From Thermoclostridium sp. (GTDB taxonomy: Bacteria; Bacillota; Clostridia; DSM-8532), in the NCBI GenBank assembly GCA_017995215.1, contig JAGOJH010000015.1, positions 1 through 43,965 of the forward strand: a DNA stretch of 43,965 nucleotides. The letters run 5' to 3'. Shown one piece after another: positions 1 through 8,818 of this stretch. Below the pieces are notes generated by a model that saw nothing but the letters and a program-made list of their open reading frames with translations, was not told where the DNA came from and did not search any database. Made by a program: the position numbers and the translations under genes. Each line of letters opens with the position of its first letter. Position 1 is the first letter of the stretch.

Positions 1-576
<576 letters not shown>

Positions 577-637
577 GAACCGATATACCCTCAGCAGTAA
601 AACCCTTGATAATAGTCAATTTCGATGAAATAAATGG

Positions 638-666
638 TTGAATTGAATTTGGTTATTGTGTATAAT
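638..666 (+). promoter_or_regulatory. Sigma-A type promoter for yajC
   Basis: TTGAAT at 638-643 and TATAAT at 661-666 are separated by exactly 17 bases. It lies between the tgt stop and yajC, so yajC and probably rimM-trmD can be expressed apart from tgt. The assignment rests on consensus match only. Confidence 0.7.
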
Positions 667-781
667 GTCTTTAGTCTTTGGATGATTTTACTTATTGCAA
701 TTCATTCCGCCTGCAGCAAAGGTGTTTGCCGGCTGACATACGGTTTAGCAATTGCTTGCAAATTGAAAGGAGAAAAACAAT

Positions 782-1138
782 ATGAACTGGTTGTTAACGG
801 CAGTTGCCGCAAGTGCAACAACAGGCACCATTGCTGCAGATCCTGCAGCTCAGGGCAATGGCCTTATGGTATTTTTGGTTCAGTTCGGCCCTATTATCCT
901 GTTATTCGGTTTAATGTATGTTCTGTTGATTATGCCGCAAAGAAAAAAGGAAAAGAAGGCCCGTGAAATGATAGACGCCGCCATCGTTGGCGACAAAGTC
1001 ATCTCAATCGGCGGAATTTGTGGCAAGATCGTCAATATTAAAGATGATGAATTTACCCTTGAAACCGGTAACGAGAGAACAAAGATTACAGTGAAAAAAT
1101 GGGCGATCAAAGAAGTGGAAAAACCAATTTCTGAATAA
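782..1138 (+). CDS. yajC: Preprotein translocase accessory subunit YajC
   Basis: 118 residues, normal for YajC, a single-span membrane protein that associates with SecDF and the SecYEG translocon. One strong hydrophobic segment runs at about residues 27-47 (FLVQFGPIILLFGLMYVLLI), followed by the family motif MPQRKKEKK and a small soluble domain with GDKVISIGGICGKI. An AAAGGAG Shine-Dalgarno site sits 7-8 bases before the ATG, and a consensus promoter lies further upstream. The short Ala/Thr-rich N-terminus before the membrane span is common in clostridial members. In many genomes secD and secF follow, but here a hairpin and then rimM follow. Confidence 0.95.
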   Translation: MNWLLTAVAASATTGTIAADPAAQGNGLMVFLVQFGPIILLFGLMYVLLIMPQRKKEKKAREMIDAAIVGDKVISIGGICGKIVNIKDDEFTLETGNERTKITVKKWAIKEVEKPISE

Positions 1139-1150
1139 CAAGGGATACAG

Positions 1151-1177
1151 GCCCCGGCTGAAACGACCGGGGCTTTA
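1151..1177 (+). terminator. Probable intrinsic terminator after yajC
   Basis: GCCCCGG (1151-1157) and CCGGGGC (1167-1173) form a perfect 7-bp GC-rich stem with a 9-base loop, followed by TTTAT. The T-run is short, so termination may be partial and rimM-trmD could receive read-through from the yajC promoter. Confidence 0.55.
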
Positions 1178-1214
1178 TACTCTGTATTTCATTCGTAAAC
1201 CGGAGGAATATGTT

Positions 1215-1724
1215 TTGGAAGAATTTCTGACAGTGGGGAATATTGTAAATACACACGGTGTGAACGGTGAGCTGAAGGTAATGCCCTTAACCTCCGATAT
1301 CAGCCGTTTTGATTATCTGAAGCTTATCTGGCTTGATATCAATGGAAAGATTACCGAACATTTTGTAGAGAAGGTTCGGTACCATAAGGATTTCGTGCTG
1401 TTAACCCTGCGCGGCATTGACACCATGGATAAAGCTGCCGCGCTGAAGGGTTGCAGTGTGAAGGTGGATCGCAAGCATTCCCGCCCGTTGGAAGATAATG
1501 AATTTTTCATTGCAGATTTAATCGGATGTCAGGTTTTTGAGAATGGGGTTCTTTTAGGCACGATCACCGATGTATTGGAAACTGGCAGTAATGATGTTTA
1601 TGTCACTGAGGGAGAGAAATACGGGGAAATCCTTATTCCCGCCCTGGAACAGGTTGTTCGCAGGGTGGATGTTGAAAAACAGCAGATAGATGTTGTGCTT
1701 CCGGAAGGGTTGGTAGAGCGATGA
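1215..1724 (+). CDS. rimM: Ribosome maturation factor RimM
   Basis: 169 residues. RimM helps assemble the head of the 30S subunit and binds ribosomal protein S19. The N-terminal domain begins with the typical VGNIVNTHGVNGELKV segment, and the C-terminal PRC-barrel shows DLIGCQVFENGVLLGTITDV and EILIPALEQVV. The start is TTG, 8 bases after GGAGG at 1202-1206; the nearer in-frame-looking ATG at 1210 is in another frame and stops at once, so TTG is the only sensible choice. The stop overlaps the trmD start by 4 bases (ATGA), indicating translational coupling. The usual upstream partners rpsP and the KH-domain gene are absent. Confidence 0.95.
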   Translation: MEEFLTVGNIVNTHGVNGELKVMPLTSDISRFDYLKLIWLDINGKITEHFVEKVRYHKDFVLLTLRGIDTMDKAAALKGCSVKVDRKHSRPLEDNEFFIADLIGCQVFENGVLLGTITDVLETGSNDVYVTEGEKYGEILIPALEQVVRRVDVEKQQIDVVLPEGLVER

Positions 1725-2539
1725 TATTTGATATACTCACCCTATTTCCCGAAGCGGTGAACAGCTTTCTTTCCAGCAGCATTATTGGCCGGGCCAGGGA
1801 GAAGGGGAGTATAACCGTTCGCACCTGGAATATTCGGGATTTTTCAAAGGATAAGCATAAAAAAGTGGATGATTACCCCTACGGCGGCGGCAGTGGCATG
1901 GTCATGACCCCTCAACCCATTCATGATGCTTGGCTGCATGTAACCAACGGCTTGGCGCACAAGCCTAAAACCATATACCTTAGCCCGCAGGGAAGGGTTT
2001 TAACGCAGGATATCGCCAGAAGCCTGCTGCAGGAAGGGCATATCATTCTTCTTTGCGGACATTACGAAGGGGTGGATGAACGCATCCTTGAAGAAATTGT
2101 TGACGAAGAGATTTCAATTGGAGACTATGTTCTAACAGGCGGCGAATTGGCAGCCATGGTGCTGGTGGATTGTATCGGTCGCATGGTGGATGGGGTACTG
2201 GCCTGCGAAGAGGCATTCTCAGAGGAATCCCATTTCGACGGGCTTCTGGAATATCCGCAGTATTCAAGACCCCCTGAGTATTTGGGGAAAAGCGTACCGG
2301 ACATCCTGTTGTCCGGACATCATGTCAATATTCAAAAATGGCGTTTTGAAAAAAAACTGGAACGCACACGGGAAAAGCGGCCGGATTTATATGAAAAGTA
2401 CAGGTTAAGCCACCCTGAAGAAAATAAAGTAAAGAAGGCAAAGAGAAGGAAAGACAAGTCAGTCATGAAGGGCGATGTGCCTGACAGGGCTGAACAAGAC
2501 AACTCCACTAAAGAAGTCGATGTTCATCATCAAGGTTAG
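1721..2539 (+). CDS. trmD: tRNA (guanine-N1-)-methyltransferase TrmD
   Basis: 272 residues. TrmD methylates G37 of tRNAs using S-adenosylmethionine and works as a knotted SPOUT dimer. Visible motifs are DILTLFPE at the N-terminus, DDYPYGGGSGMVM, LLCGHYEGVDERI and EISIGDYVLTGGELAAMVL, which form the knot and cofactor site. The gene overlaps rimM by ATGA. After the usual end of the domain (HPEENK) there is a Lys/Asp-rich tail of roughly 35 residues that looks disordered; typical TrmD is about 240-250 residues. The usual next gene rplS is missing and rarA follows instead. Confidence 0.96.
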   Translation: MIFDILTLFPEAVNSFLSSSIIGRAREKGSITVRTWNIRDFSKDKHKKVDDYPYGGGSGMVMTPQPIHDAWLHVTNGLAHKPKTIYLSPQGRVLTQDIARSLLQEGHIILLCGHYEGVDERILEEIVDEEISIGDYVLTGGELAAMVLVDCIGRMVDGVLACEEAFSEESHFDGLLEYPQYSRPPEYLGKSVPDILLSGHHVNIQKWRFEKKLERTREKRPDLYEKYRLSHPEENKVKKAKRRKDKSVMKGDVPDRAEQDNSTKEVDVHHQG

Positions 2540-2571
2540 ATAAAACAACCAGGAATAGAAAGGTGTTATCA

Positions 2572-3870
2572 TTGGAACAGAACAAAAAGAAGGAGCCCCT
2601 GGCATACAGGATGATGCCCAGGACCTTGCAGGATTTTATCGGGCAGGAACACATCATTGGCAAAGACAAGCTGTTACACAGGATGATTCAGGCCGACAGA
2701 ATTTCCTCCATCATCCTGTACGGGCCGCCCGGTACGGGTAAAACCTCTCTTGCGCGAATAATTGCCAATACAACCAAATCTGTTTTTCGAAAGCTCAACG
2801 CGGTAACCGCTGGTGTGAAAGACATCAAGCAGGTTGTAGAGGAAACTGAAAATACGTTTTTAAACCCCTCTGGACGCTGTGTTCTGTTTATAGATGAAAT
2901 TCATCGTTTTAACAAATCACAACAGGACGCGCTGTTGCCTTATGTGGAAAATGGCGTTGTCGTGCTGATCGGAGCGACCACAGAAAACCCTTTTTTTGAG
3001 GTTAACAAAGCGTTGATCTCCCGCTCCACGGTTTTTATGCTGAAACCTCTTACGGAAAATAATATTGTTCAGATCATCCACCAAGCCCTGACCGACCAGG
3101 AAAGAGGTTATGGTAACCTGAACATCACCATTGACGAAGATGCTGTCAGTCTTTTGGCTGTATTGTCGGGAGGAGATGCGAGGATTGCGTTGAATGCACT
3201 CGAACTGGCAGTATTAACCTGTGAAACATCCAGTGACGGAACGTATGAGATTACTACCGGTGTTGTCGAAGAATGCGTTCAGAAAAAGGTGGTCAGGTTT
3301 GATAAATCTTCCGAGGCCCATTATGACAATATCAGCGCGTTCATTAAATCCATGCGGGGCAGTGATCCGGATGCAGCGCTGTTTTATCTTGGCAGAGCCC
3401 TTTATGCTGGTGAAACCCCGGAGTTTTTGATCAGGCGGATCATCATCTGTGCATCAGAGGATGTCGGTATGGCCAACCCCAGCGCATTGAATGTTGCAGT
3501 CTCTGCAGCGCTGGCCATTGAGCGCATCGGTATGCCGGAAGCAAGGCTGCTGCTGGCTCATGCTGCGGTTATGGTTGCAACAAGCCCCAAATCCAACTCA
3601 TGTTACAAGGGGTTGGATCTGGTGATGAAGGATGTAGAAACGAAGAACACCGGGGAGGTACCGATGCATCTGCGCAATGCCCCGGCTGCAGGAATGGCTG
3701 AACTGGGCTATGGCAATGGTTATCTGTACGCTCACGATTTCCCCGGGAATATTGTCGATCAGGAATACTTGCCGGAAGAAGTGCGCGGAACGGAGTATTA
3801 TCTGCCATCCACAAACGGCTATGAGGCTAAAATCCATGACTGGCTCCAAGCTCGCAGAAAACGCAAATAA
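2572..3870 (+). CDS. rarA: Replication-associated recombination ATPase RarA (MgsA-like AAA+)
   Basis: 432 residues from the TTG at 2572, which has AAAGGTG six bases upstream; a GTG at 2563 with a weaker AGGA site is the alternative and adds three residues. RarA is a clamp-loader-like AAA+ protein acting at stalled replication forks. Walker A is GPPGTGKTS near residues 51-59, Walker B is CVLFIDEIHR, and sensor 1 is GATTENP. The tetramerising C-terminal domain shows the family segments MRGSDPDAALFYLGRAL, RRIIICASEDVGMANP and AVMVATSPKSN. It stands 32 bases after trmD and may be co-transcribed with it. Confidence 0.95.
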   Translation: MEQNKKKEPLAYRMMPRTLQDFIGQEHIIGKDKLLHRMIQADRISSIILYGPPGTGKTSLARIIANTTKSVFRKLNAVTAGVKDIKQVVEETENTFLNPSGRCVLFIDEIHRFNKSQQDALLPYVENGVVVLIGATTENPFFEVNKALISRSTVFMLKPLTENNIVQIIHQALTDQERGYGNLNITIDEDAVSLLAVLSGGDARIALNALELAVLTCETSSDGTYEITTGVVEECVQKKVVRFDKSSEAHYDNISAFIKSMRGSDPDAALFYLGRALYAGETPEFLIRRIIICASEDVGMANPSALNVAVSAALAIERIGMPEARLLLAHAAVMVATSPKSNSCYKGLDLVMKDVETKNTGEVPMHLRNAPAAGMAELGYGNGYLYAHDFPGNIVDQEYLPEEVRGTEYYLPSTNGYEAKIHDWLQARRKRK

Positions 3871-3902
3871 TCCAAGAAAATAGGTACCCTGGTCCCTTGG
3901 AT
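3870..3902. repeat. Hairpin after rarA, possible degenerate copy of the ACCTGTCCC repeat
   Basis: ATCCAAG at 3870-3876 pairs with CTTGGAT at 3896-3902 around a loop containing TAGGTACCCTGGTCCC. The loop resembles the core GG(A/T)ACCTGTCCCC of the repeat family found at 16891, 22934 and 26436, and like those it begins right at a stop codon. Membership is uncertain because the arms differ. Confidence 0.3.
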
Positions 3903-3952
3903 ACCGCGCAGTGTAAATGGATTATGAATACTATTAGAATGGTGTGATGTAT

Positions 3953-4282
3953 ATGTTACGAAGAGTTTTAGCCTGGGTTGCGCTGATATTTTTCATTTTT
4001 ATTTTGGTGAACCTCCTTTTCATTCATTTTTACCCCACTGAAAGCGCAACTGTTTTCCTGATTTATGTACTGATATTTATTTTCGGCAGCAAAAAGAATC
4101 TCTTTCAAACCAATCCAATGCAGATTTCCGAAAACGAAAATGGTGAGCAGCCCGAAGATTCCAGTTTATCTGAGGACTTAGACACACCTGAAGACTCTGA
4201 CTTACCCGAAACACCCTGCACACCTGAGAGCACAGGGATACCTGAAAACTCAGGTTCTTATGGTAATGATGCAGGCAAGTAA
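3953..4282 (+). CDS. Small membrane protein with acidic Pro/Glu/Asp/Ser-rich tail, unknown function
   Basis: 109 residues from the ATG at 3953 (GGTG eight bases upstream); ATG 3947 and GTG 3944 are possible alternatives. Two hydrophobic stretches (about residues 5-25 and 32-45) suggest a hairpin in the membrane, followed by a short basic patch (GSKKN) and a tail of about 55 residues built of imperfect Pro-Glu-Asp/Ser/Thr units such as TPEDSDLPETPCTPES. No family is recognised. The tail could bind cations or a basic partner, but this is only inferred from composition. No clear promoter is seen; it sits between rarA and fur. Confidence 0.6.
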   Translation: MLRRVLAWVALIFFIFILVNLLFIHFYPTESATVFLIYVLIFIFGSKKNLFQTNPMQISENENGEQPEDSSLSEDLDTPEDSDLPETPCTPESTGIPENSGSYGNDAGK

Positions 4283-4434
4283 CTGAGTCGGACGAAACCT
4301 GACGAATCTGCTTGAAACTCTATATGCACACCACCTAATTTAAAGTATCGTTTTCCGCCAGCACACTTTTTAGATTAAGGCAAAGGCGGAGGATATATGA
4401 ACCCCATTATATGTCATATTCTCATCAGTAAAGT

Positions 4435-4462
4435 TTGCAGCCCGGCCTTGATATGATATAAT
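4435..4462 (+). promoter_or_regulatory. Probable fur promoter
   Basis: TTGCAG at 4435-4440 and TATAAT at 4457-4462 with a 16-base spacer. Just downstream, TTCGA (4472-4476) and TCGAA (4488-4492) form a spaced inverted repeat in the expected 5' leader, a possible operator. Confidence 0.55.
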
Positions 4463-4514
4463 TGAACAGCATTCGAATTAACGTTCATCGAACAATTGGA
4501 GAGTGTTTTCATTG

Positions 4515-4967
4515 ATGCAAAAGGATGAATTATCCCAGCTTCTGCGGGAGAAGGGCTATAAGATCACCTCACAGAGAAAGGCAGTTCTCGATGTGGTCAT
4601 GGAACATGACGGGGAACACCTTAGCAGCCAGGAAATTTATGAACTGGTTAAAAAGAAGTGTCCCGAGGTGGGTATGGCCACGGTATACAGGACATTACCC
4701 GTTCTGGCAGAGCTCGGTTATGTTTATGCTGTCGATCTTGAAGATGGCTGCACCCGGTACGAACTTCACAAGGAAGAACAGCTTCACCGGCATCATCATC
4801 TTCTGTGTGAGAAATGCGGGATGATTACCGAAGTAGAAGATGATTTGCTGGATGAAATTGAGGATAAAATTTACGCAAAATATGGCTTTACCATTAAGGA
4901 TCATAAAGTAAAATTCTATGGCGTATGCAAAGGCTGCTCAATTCTTCAGGAGAACCTGTCCACTTAG
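4515..4967 (+). CDS. fur: Ferric uptake regulator, Fur family
   Basis: 150 residues from the ATG at 4515; TTG 4512 and GTG 4503 are in frame, but GTG overlaps the GGAGAG ribosome site. Fur-type repressors bind metal and silence iron uptake genes. The winged-helix domain holds TSQRKAVLDVV and the recognition helix region GMATVYRTLPVL. The metal and dimer domain has HRHHHLLCEKCG and GVCKGCS, giving two CxxC pairs for structural zinc (C98, C101, C138, C141). Similarity to Bacillus Fur (EEDLL-like and IKDHKVKFYGVC segments) favours Fur over PerR or Zur, though metal preference cannot be proved here. A terminator follows. Confidence 0.9.
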   Translation: MQKDELSQLLREKGYKITSQRKAVLDVVMEHDGEHLSSQEIYELVKKKCPEVGMATVYRTLPVLAELGYVYAVDLEDGCTRYELHKEEQLHRHHHLLCEKCGMITEVEDDLLDEIEDKIYAKYGFTIKDHKVKFYGVCKGCSILQENLST

Positions 4968-5016
4968 CAGTAACAACAAATTTCACATAAACCTTTTGAA
5001 ACATACATAGTCTTGC

Positions 5017-5056
5017 AGAAGGCTTAATAAAATGCTTTTAAGCCTTCTTTCTATTT
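5017..5056 (+). terminator. Intrinsic terminator after fur
   Basis: AGAAGGCTTAA (5017-5027) pairs perfectly with TTAAGCCTTCT (5038-5048) around a 10-base loop and is followed by TTCTATTT. It is a strong hairpin 50 bases after the fur stop. Confidence 0.8.
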
Positions 5057-5107
5057 GTGCATTTCCGATTGTGCTCAATAAATTGAATCGAAAGACCGGG
5101 GGGTATC

Positions 5108-5136
5108 ATTTACAAAAGAACCTGTCCCCAGAGTAG
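5108..5136 (+). repeat. Copy of the ACCTGTCCCC repeat, one arm degenerate
   Basis: ATTTACAAAAGAACCTGTCC and the following CCAGAG match the left arm and core of the family seen at 16891-16921 and 26436-26462, but the right arm that should read TGTAAA is not preserved. It stands alone in the 418-base gap between fur and spoIVA. Confidence 0.5.
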
Positions 5137-5257
5137 GCGCCGAAGTAAATATGCTTAGCAAATTCCTTTATTTTTGTCATAAAGTATGGACTGGTTCAAT
5201 ATATTTTATAGTGGATTGGGTGACCCGTTTTAGTTTTTTCACAGGAGATCGTTAAAA

Positions 5258-5419
5258 ATGAACCTTTCACCGGGAAATAGCCATAAGGATTATTCTCCGG
5301 CATATGATCAGAAAAGATTATTTTTACCGACCCTGATGATACTGTCAAACGATTTTGGTGAGAATGAAACAGAGGGGGATACGCTGTGGAACGAGATTAC
5401 AGGATCTATGAGGATATAG
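5258..5419 (+). CDS. Possible 53-codon leader ORF overlapping the spoIVA start
   Basis: An ATG at 5258 has AGGAG ten bases upstream and opens a 53-codon frame that ends at a TAG at 5417-5419, 34 bases inside spoIVA in another frame. The peptide (starting MNLSPGNSHKDYSP) has no recognised family and no membrane span. Such an overlap could couple translation to spoIVA, or the SD site could be chance. The rest of the 4968-5385 gap holds the fur terminator, a repeat copy and AT-rich sequence; GTCATAAA at 5176-5183 with AATATATT about 14 bases on is a weak sigma-E-like pair. Confidence 0.3.
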   Translation: MNLSPGNSHKDYSPAYDQKRLFLPTLMILSNDFGENETEGDTLWNEITGSMRI

Positions 5420-6867
5420 CCCAAAGAACAAACGGAGATATTTACATCGGGGTTGTTGGTCCTGTCAGGACTGGAAAATCAACGTTTATCAAAAGGTTTA
5501 TGGATGGGTTGGTTATCCCGAACATCTCAAACCCGTACGAAAGAGGGCGCGCCATTGATGAAACGCCTCAAAGCGGCTCGGGTCGCACCATCATGACCAC
5601 TGAACCCAAATTCATTCCCAATGAAGCGGTTACCGTCACGATGGAAAACAATGCGTCGATGAATGTCAGGCTGGTGGATTGTGTTGGATACCTGGTGAAA
5701 AGTGCATTGGGGCATATGGAAGATGAAGCACCCCGAATGGTGACCACGCCATGGGTGGATCACGCAATTCCGTTTGAAGAAGCAGCTGAAATGGGCACCC
5801 AGAAGGTGATTAGTGAACACGCCACAGTCGCCATTGCCATGACAACGGACGGTACTTTCACCAATGTTCCCAGAAGTGAGTATGAAGAAGCGGAAGAGAA
5901 AGTGATTGCCCAGCTGAACGCCAATGAAAAACCCTATATCATCATATTGAATTCCGCCTTCCCCGATCAGCCTGAAACCAGGCAGTTGGCTGAAAAGCTC
6001 ACCGAAAAATACAATAAGCCGGTCATACCGATGGATTGCCTGAATATGGCTGTCAGGGATATTCATTATGTGATGCAGACCATGCTATATGAGTTCCCTG
6101 TTCGCGAAATAGCCATTGACATGCCCAGGTGGGTTACCAGGCTGGATAATCAGCATTGGCTGCGCAATGATATTCTGAACGTTGTGCGTGAAGTTTTAAT
6201 GGATAAGGCAACGATTCGTCAGATCAACAACAACATGTGCCAGTTTGAGAATTATGAGTTTATTAAAAACGGTCGAATCTCAGAAATGCAGCTTGGTCAG
6301 GGACGTCTTAACATGGAACTGAGCATGGCTGACGGTTTATTCTACAGAATCCTGAATACCGAAACAGGCCTTGAAATCGAGGGCGAGCATGAGTTAATCG
6401 GCATTTTGAAAGAGCTCTCCACAATGAAAACCGAATACAAGAAGATCGAGTATGCATTGCATGAAGTGAAAACAAAGGGCTATGGTGTTGTAACCCCGCA
6501 ATTGGATGAGTTGACGCTGGAATCGCCTGAAATCATCCGGCAGGGTAACCGGTTCGGTGTAAAGCTGCGGGCAAGCGCACCCTCCATCCATATGATCCGT
6601 GCCGATATCGAGACAGAAATTGCACCTCTGGTTGGCTCGGAAAAACAATCAGAAGAGCTGGTCAACTATCTGCTGAGAGAGTTTGAGGGGCAGCCCGACA
6701 AGCTTTGGGATTCAAATATCTTCGGAAAATCCCTGTACGACCTCATCACAGAAGGCTTGCAGAACAAGCTTTACAGAATGCCTGAGGATGCTCAGCTGAA
6801 GCTGCAGGAAACCCTTCAGAGGATTATCAATGAAGGCAGCGGCGGGTTAATCTGTATTATCCTTTAA
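5386..6867 (+). CDS. spoIVA: Stage IV sporulation protein A, spore coat morphogenetic ATPase
   Basis: 493 residues, the normal full length. SpoIVA hydrolyses ATP to polymerise on the outer forespore membrane and forms the basement layer of the spore coat. Walker A is GVVGPVRTGKST at residues 22-33, and the family segments FMDGLVIPNISNPYERGRAIDE, LVDCVGYLV and the C-terminal anchor GGLICIIL are all present. The start is GTG with GAGGGGG about 8 bases upstream. No other coat gene is adjacent. It is single-gene in layout, closed by a strong terminator. Its presence shows that the host lineage sporulates, or recently did. The call is very secure. Confidence 0.98.
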   Translation: MERDYRIYEDIAQRTNGDIYIGVVGPVRTGKSTFIKRFMDGLVIPNISNPYERGRAIDETPQSGSGRTIMTTEPKFIPNEAVTVTMENNASMNVRLVDCVGYLVKSALGHMEDEAPRMVTTPWVDHAIPFEEAAEMGTQKVISEHATVAIAMTTDGTFTNVPRSEYEEAEEKVIAQLNANEKPYIIILNSAFPDQPETRQLAEKLTEKYNKPVIPMDCLNMAVRDIHYVMQTMLYEFPVREIAIDMPRWVTRLDNQHWLRNDILNVVREVLMDKATIRQINNNMCQFENYEFIKNGRISEMQLGQGRLNMELSMADGLFYRILNTETGLEIEGEHELIGILKELSTMKTEYKKIEYALHEVKTKGYGVVTPQLDELTLESPEIIRQGNRFGVKLRASAPSIHMIRADIETEIAPLVGSEKQSEELVNYLLREFEGQPDKLWDSNIFGKSLYDLITEGLQNKLYRMPEDAQLKLQETLQRIINEGSGGLICIIL

Positions 6868-6914
6868 TACTTTGGTCTTTATTTTAATCATTCTATACTT
6901 TTGCACTTCTTTTG

Positions 6915-6938
6915 CCCGGTTCCATCCGGGTTTTTTTT
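6915..6938 (+). terminator. Intrinsic terminator after spoIVA
   Basis: CCCGG (6915-6919) and CCGGG (6926-6930) form a stem with loop TTCCAT, followed directly by eight T residues. Confidence 0.85.
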
Positions 6939-7023
6939 CGTCCTTATAAGAGCCTGGACCATTCATTTCCCTGTTGTTAAAACCATTGATTCCAGGGAAA
7001 ACCAAAACACTGATTTCTTATGG

Positions 7024-7049
7024 TTGATACCATCTATCAGTGGTATAAT
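7024..7049 (+). promoter_or_regulatory. Extended -10 promoter for the M18 aminopeptidase
   Basis: TGGTATAAT at 7041-7049 is a perfect extended -10 element; TTGATA at 7024-7029 is only 14 bases upstream, so the promoter probably relies on the TG extension. ATACCA (7027-7032) and TGGTAT (7041-7046) form an inverted repeat over the element that could serve as an operator. Confidence 0.55.
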
Positions 7050-7093
7050 ATGAATGGAATTTACCAAATTCAGATAGAGAAAGGGGAATAACG

Positions 7094-8524
7094 ATGGAAG
7101 AATCAAAAGAAAAGAGCAATGGCCAAAAGCTGATGGATAAGCTTGGTTACAACAGTAAAAACGCCTGGGAGAAGATCGGCGACAAGGAACGGATTTTTAG
7201 TTTTTGCGACGATTACAAAGCTTTTCTGGATCAGGCAAAAACCGAACGTGAGGCAGTGCGGGAAGCCGTTGCACAGGCTGAAAAGCTTGGGTTTCAAAAC
7301 CTGGAAACCTTGATTGCCGCTGAAAAAAGCTTATCAACAGGAGACAAGGTTTACAGGAACGTCAAAAACAAAGCGGTGGTTTTTGCTATTATAGGGAAAA
7401 AACCTTTGGAACAGGGAGCACGTATGCTGGGAGCTCATGTGGATTCCCCAAGGGTGGATCTGAAGCAGAACCCTCTGTATGAAAACACTGACATGGCATT
7501 CCTGAAAACCCACTATTACGGTGGCATCAAGAAATATCAATGGTTAGCCATTCCGCTTGCCCTTCATGGTGTTATTATGAAAAAGGACGGCAGCACCGTA
7601 CAGGTTTCTATTGGCGAGGATGAGCAGGATCCCGTTTTCACCATCACCGATCTGCTGCCGCATCTTGCAAAGGATCAGATGGAAAAGAAGATGATCGAAG
7701 CCGTCTCCGCCGAGGGGATGAACGCCCTGTCCGGCTCCATACCCTTTGAAGATAAGAATGTGAAGGATAAGGTAAAGCTGAATGTTTTAAACCTGTTGCA
7801 TGAAAAATACAGTATCACCGAGGAGGATCTTCTGTCCTCCGAACTGGAGCTTGTACCTGCGTTTAAAGCCAGAGACCTCGGCTTTGACAGGAGTATGATC
7901 GGTGCTTATGGTCAGGATGACAGGGTTTGTGCCTATACCTCCATGATGGCACTTTTTGATGTGAAAGCCCAGGATTATACCGCTATCTGTGTACTGACAG
8001 ATAAAGAGGAAATCGGCAGTGTGGGGAATACCGGTGCAGAGTCCCGTTTTCTCGAGGACTTCCTGGCAGATCTGTGCTATATGACCTCAAAGAGTTATAC
8101 CGATATTCTGCTAAGACGGTGCCTGAACCGCTCTGTGATGCTGTCGGCAGATGTGAACGCAGCAGTGGACCCCAACTATGAAGGGACCCATGACAAATAT
8201 AATGCTGCTTATCTGGGCAAGGGCCTGGCTATCATGAAGTTCAGCGGTGCCCGTGGGAAGTCCGGAGCTTCCGACGCGCATGCCGAGGTCTTTTCCAGGA
8301 TCAGAACCGTGTTCAATGACAACAACATCCCCTGGCACACGACAGAGTTGGGTGCTGTGGATAAGGGCGGCGGTGGTACCATTGCCATGTATATCGCCAA
8401 CCTCGGTGTGGATGTCATCGACTGTGGTGTACCGGTCTTAAGCATGCATGCCCCCTTTGAGGTAACCTCAAAAGCAGACGTATACTCAGCCTACCTGGGC
8501 TATAAAGCTTTCCTCCAAGACTAA
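7094..8524 (+). CDS. Aminopeptidase, peptidase family M18
   Basis: 476 residues, the usual length for bacterial M18 enzymes, which are cytoplasmic di-zinc aminopeptidases that form large tetrahedral complexes and trim peptides. Metal and catalytic motifs are all present in order: GAHVDSPR (H115), GQDDR, TDKEEIGSVG, SADVNAAVDP and LSMHAPFE. A GAAAGGGGA ribosome site lies just before the ATG at 7094. It is preceded by its own promoter and followed by a long gap, so it is probably monocistronic. No signal peptide is seen. Substrate preference (acidic or broad) cannot be read from the sequence. Confidence 0.95.
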   Translation: MEESKEKSNGQKLMDKLGYNSKNAWEKIGDKERIFSFCDDYKAFLDQAKTEREAVREAVAQAEKLGFQNLETLIAAEKSLSTGDKVYRNVKNKAVVFAIIGKKPLEQGARMLGAHVDSPRVDLKQNPLYENTDMAFLKTHYYGGIKKYQWLAIPLALHGVIMKKDGSTVQVSIGEDEQDPVFTITDLLPHLAKDQMEKKMIEAVSAEGMNALSGSIPFEDKNVKDKVKLNVLNLLHEKYSITEEDLLSSELELVPAFKARDLGFDRSMIGAYGQDDRVCAYTSMMALFDVKAQDYTAICVLTDKEEIGSVGNTGAESRFLEDFLADLCYMTSKSYTDILLRRCLNRSVMLSADVNAAVDPNYEGTHDKYNAAYLGKGLAIMKFSGARGKSGASDAHAEVFSRIRTVFNDNNIPWHTTELGAVDKGGGGTIAMYIANLGVDVIDCGVPVLSMHAPFEVTSKADVYSAYLGYKAFLQD

Positions 8525-8698
8525 ATCCGCGGGCGTGGGCCAGGTACCATGGTTGATGTTTCCTATAAGAATAAGTCATAATCCGGGAGCGAGATTCAGT
8601 TTCATTGGCAGACCAAGCCATAGAATCTGGAGCTCGCTCTTGATTGTTTACAGCCAGCCCTTCTGAATTCTTTGTTCAGGTATGTGTTCTATCATGAG

Positions 8699-8752
8699 CG
8701 CTGTCATCCTGAGTGCAACGAAGGATCTTTCATTTCTTTCAGGATGACAGCG
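8699..8752. repeat. Palindromic repeat with GTCATCCTGAG...CGAAGGATCTT core
   Basis: CGCTGTCATCCTGA (8699-8712) and TCAGGATGACAGCG (8739-8752) are perfect 14-base inverted arms around a 26-base loop with CAACGAAGGATCTTTC. The wording GTCATCCTGAGnGnAnCGAAGGATCT is a repeat pattern that I recall from many unrelated bacterial genomes. TTTGTTTGTTT follows, so it may also stop transcription from the aminopeptidase gene. Confidence 0.7.
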
Positions 8753-8818
8753 TTTGTTTGTTTACCTCTGAACAGGAATCTCTGAATAACTGGTACTTTC
8801 GATACAATTCACAAACCC

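Noticed and set aside
634-966. 110-codon frame overlapping yajC
   Set aside because: Its start lies on the yajC promoter and it has no ribosome site; yajC motifs are in the other frame.
5527-6066. 179-codon open frame on the minus strand inside spoIVA
   Set aside because: It is antisense to a fully conserved spoIVA, has no family features and is rich in His/Cys/Phe as expected of a shadow frame.
8525-8700. T-box or other known riboswitch before the S41-fusion gene
   Set aside because: No T-box sequence or known aptamer core can be seen, and the promoter lies downstream of this stretch.
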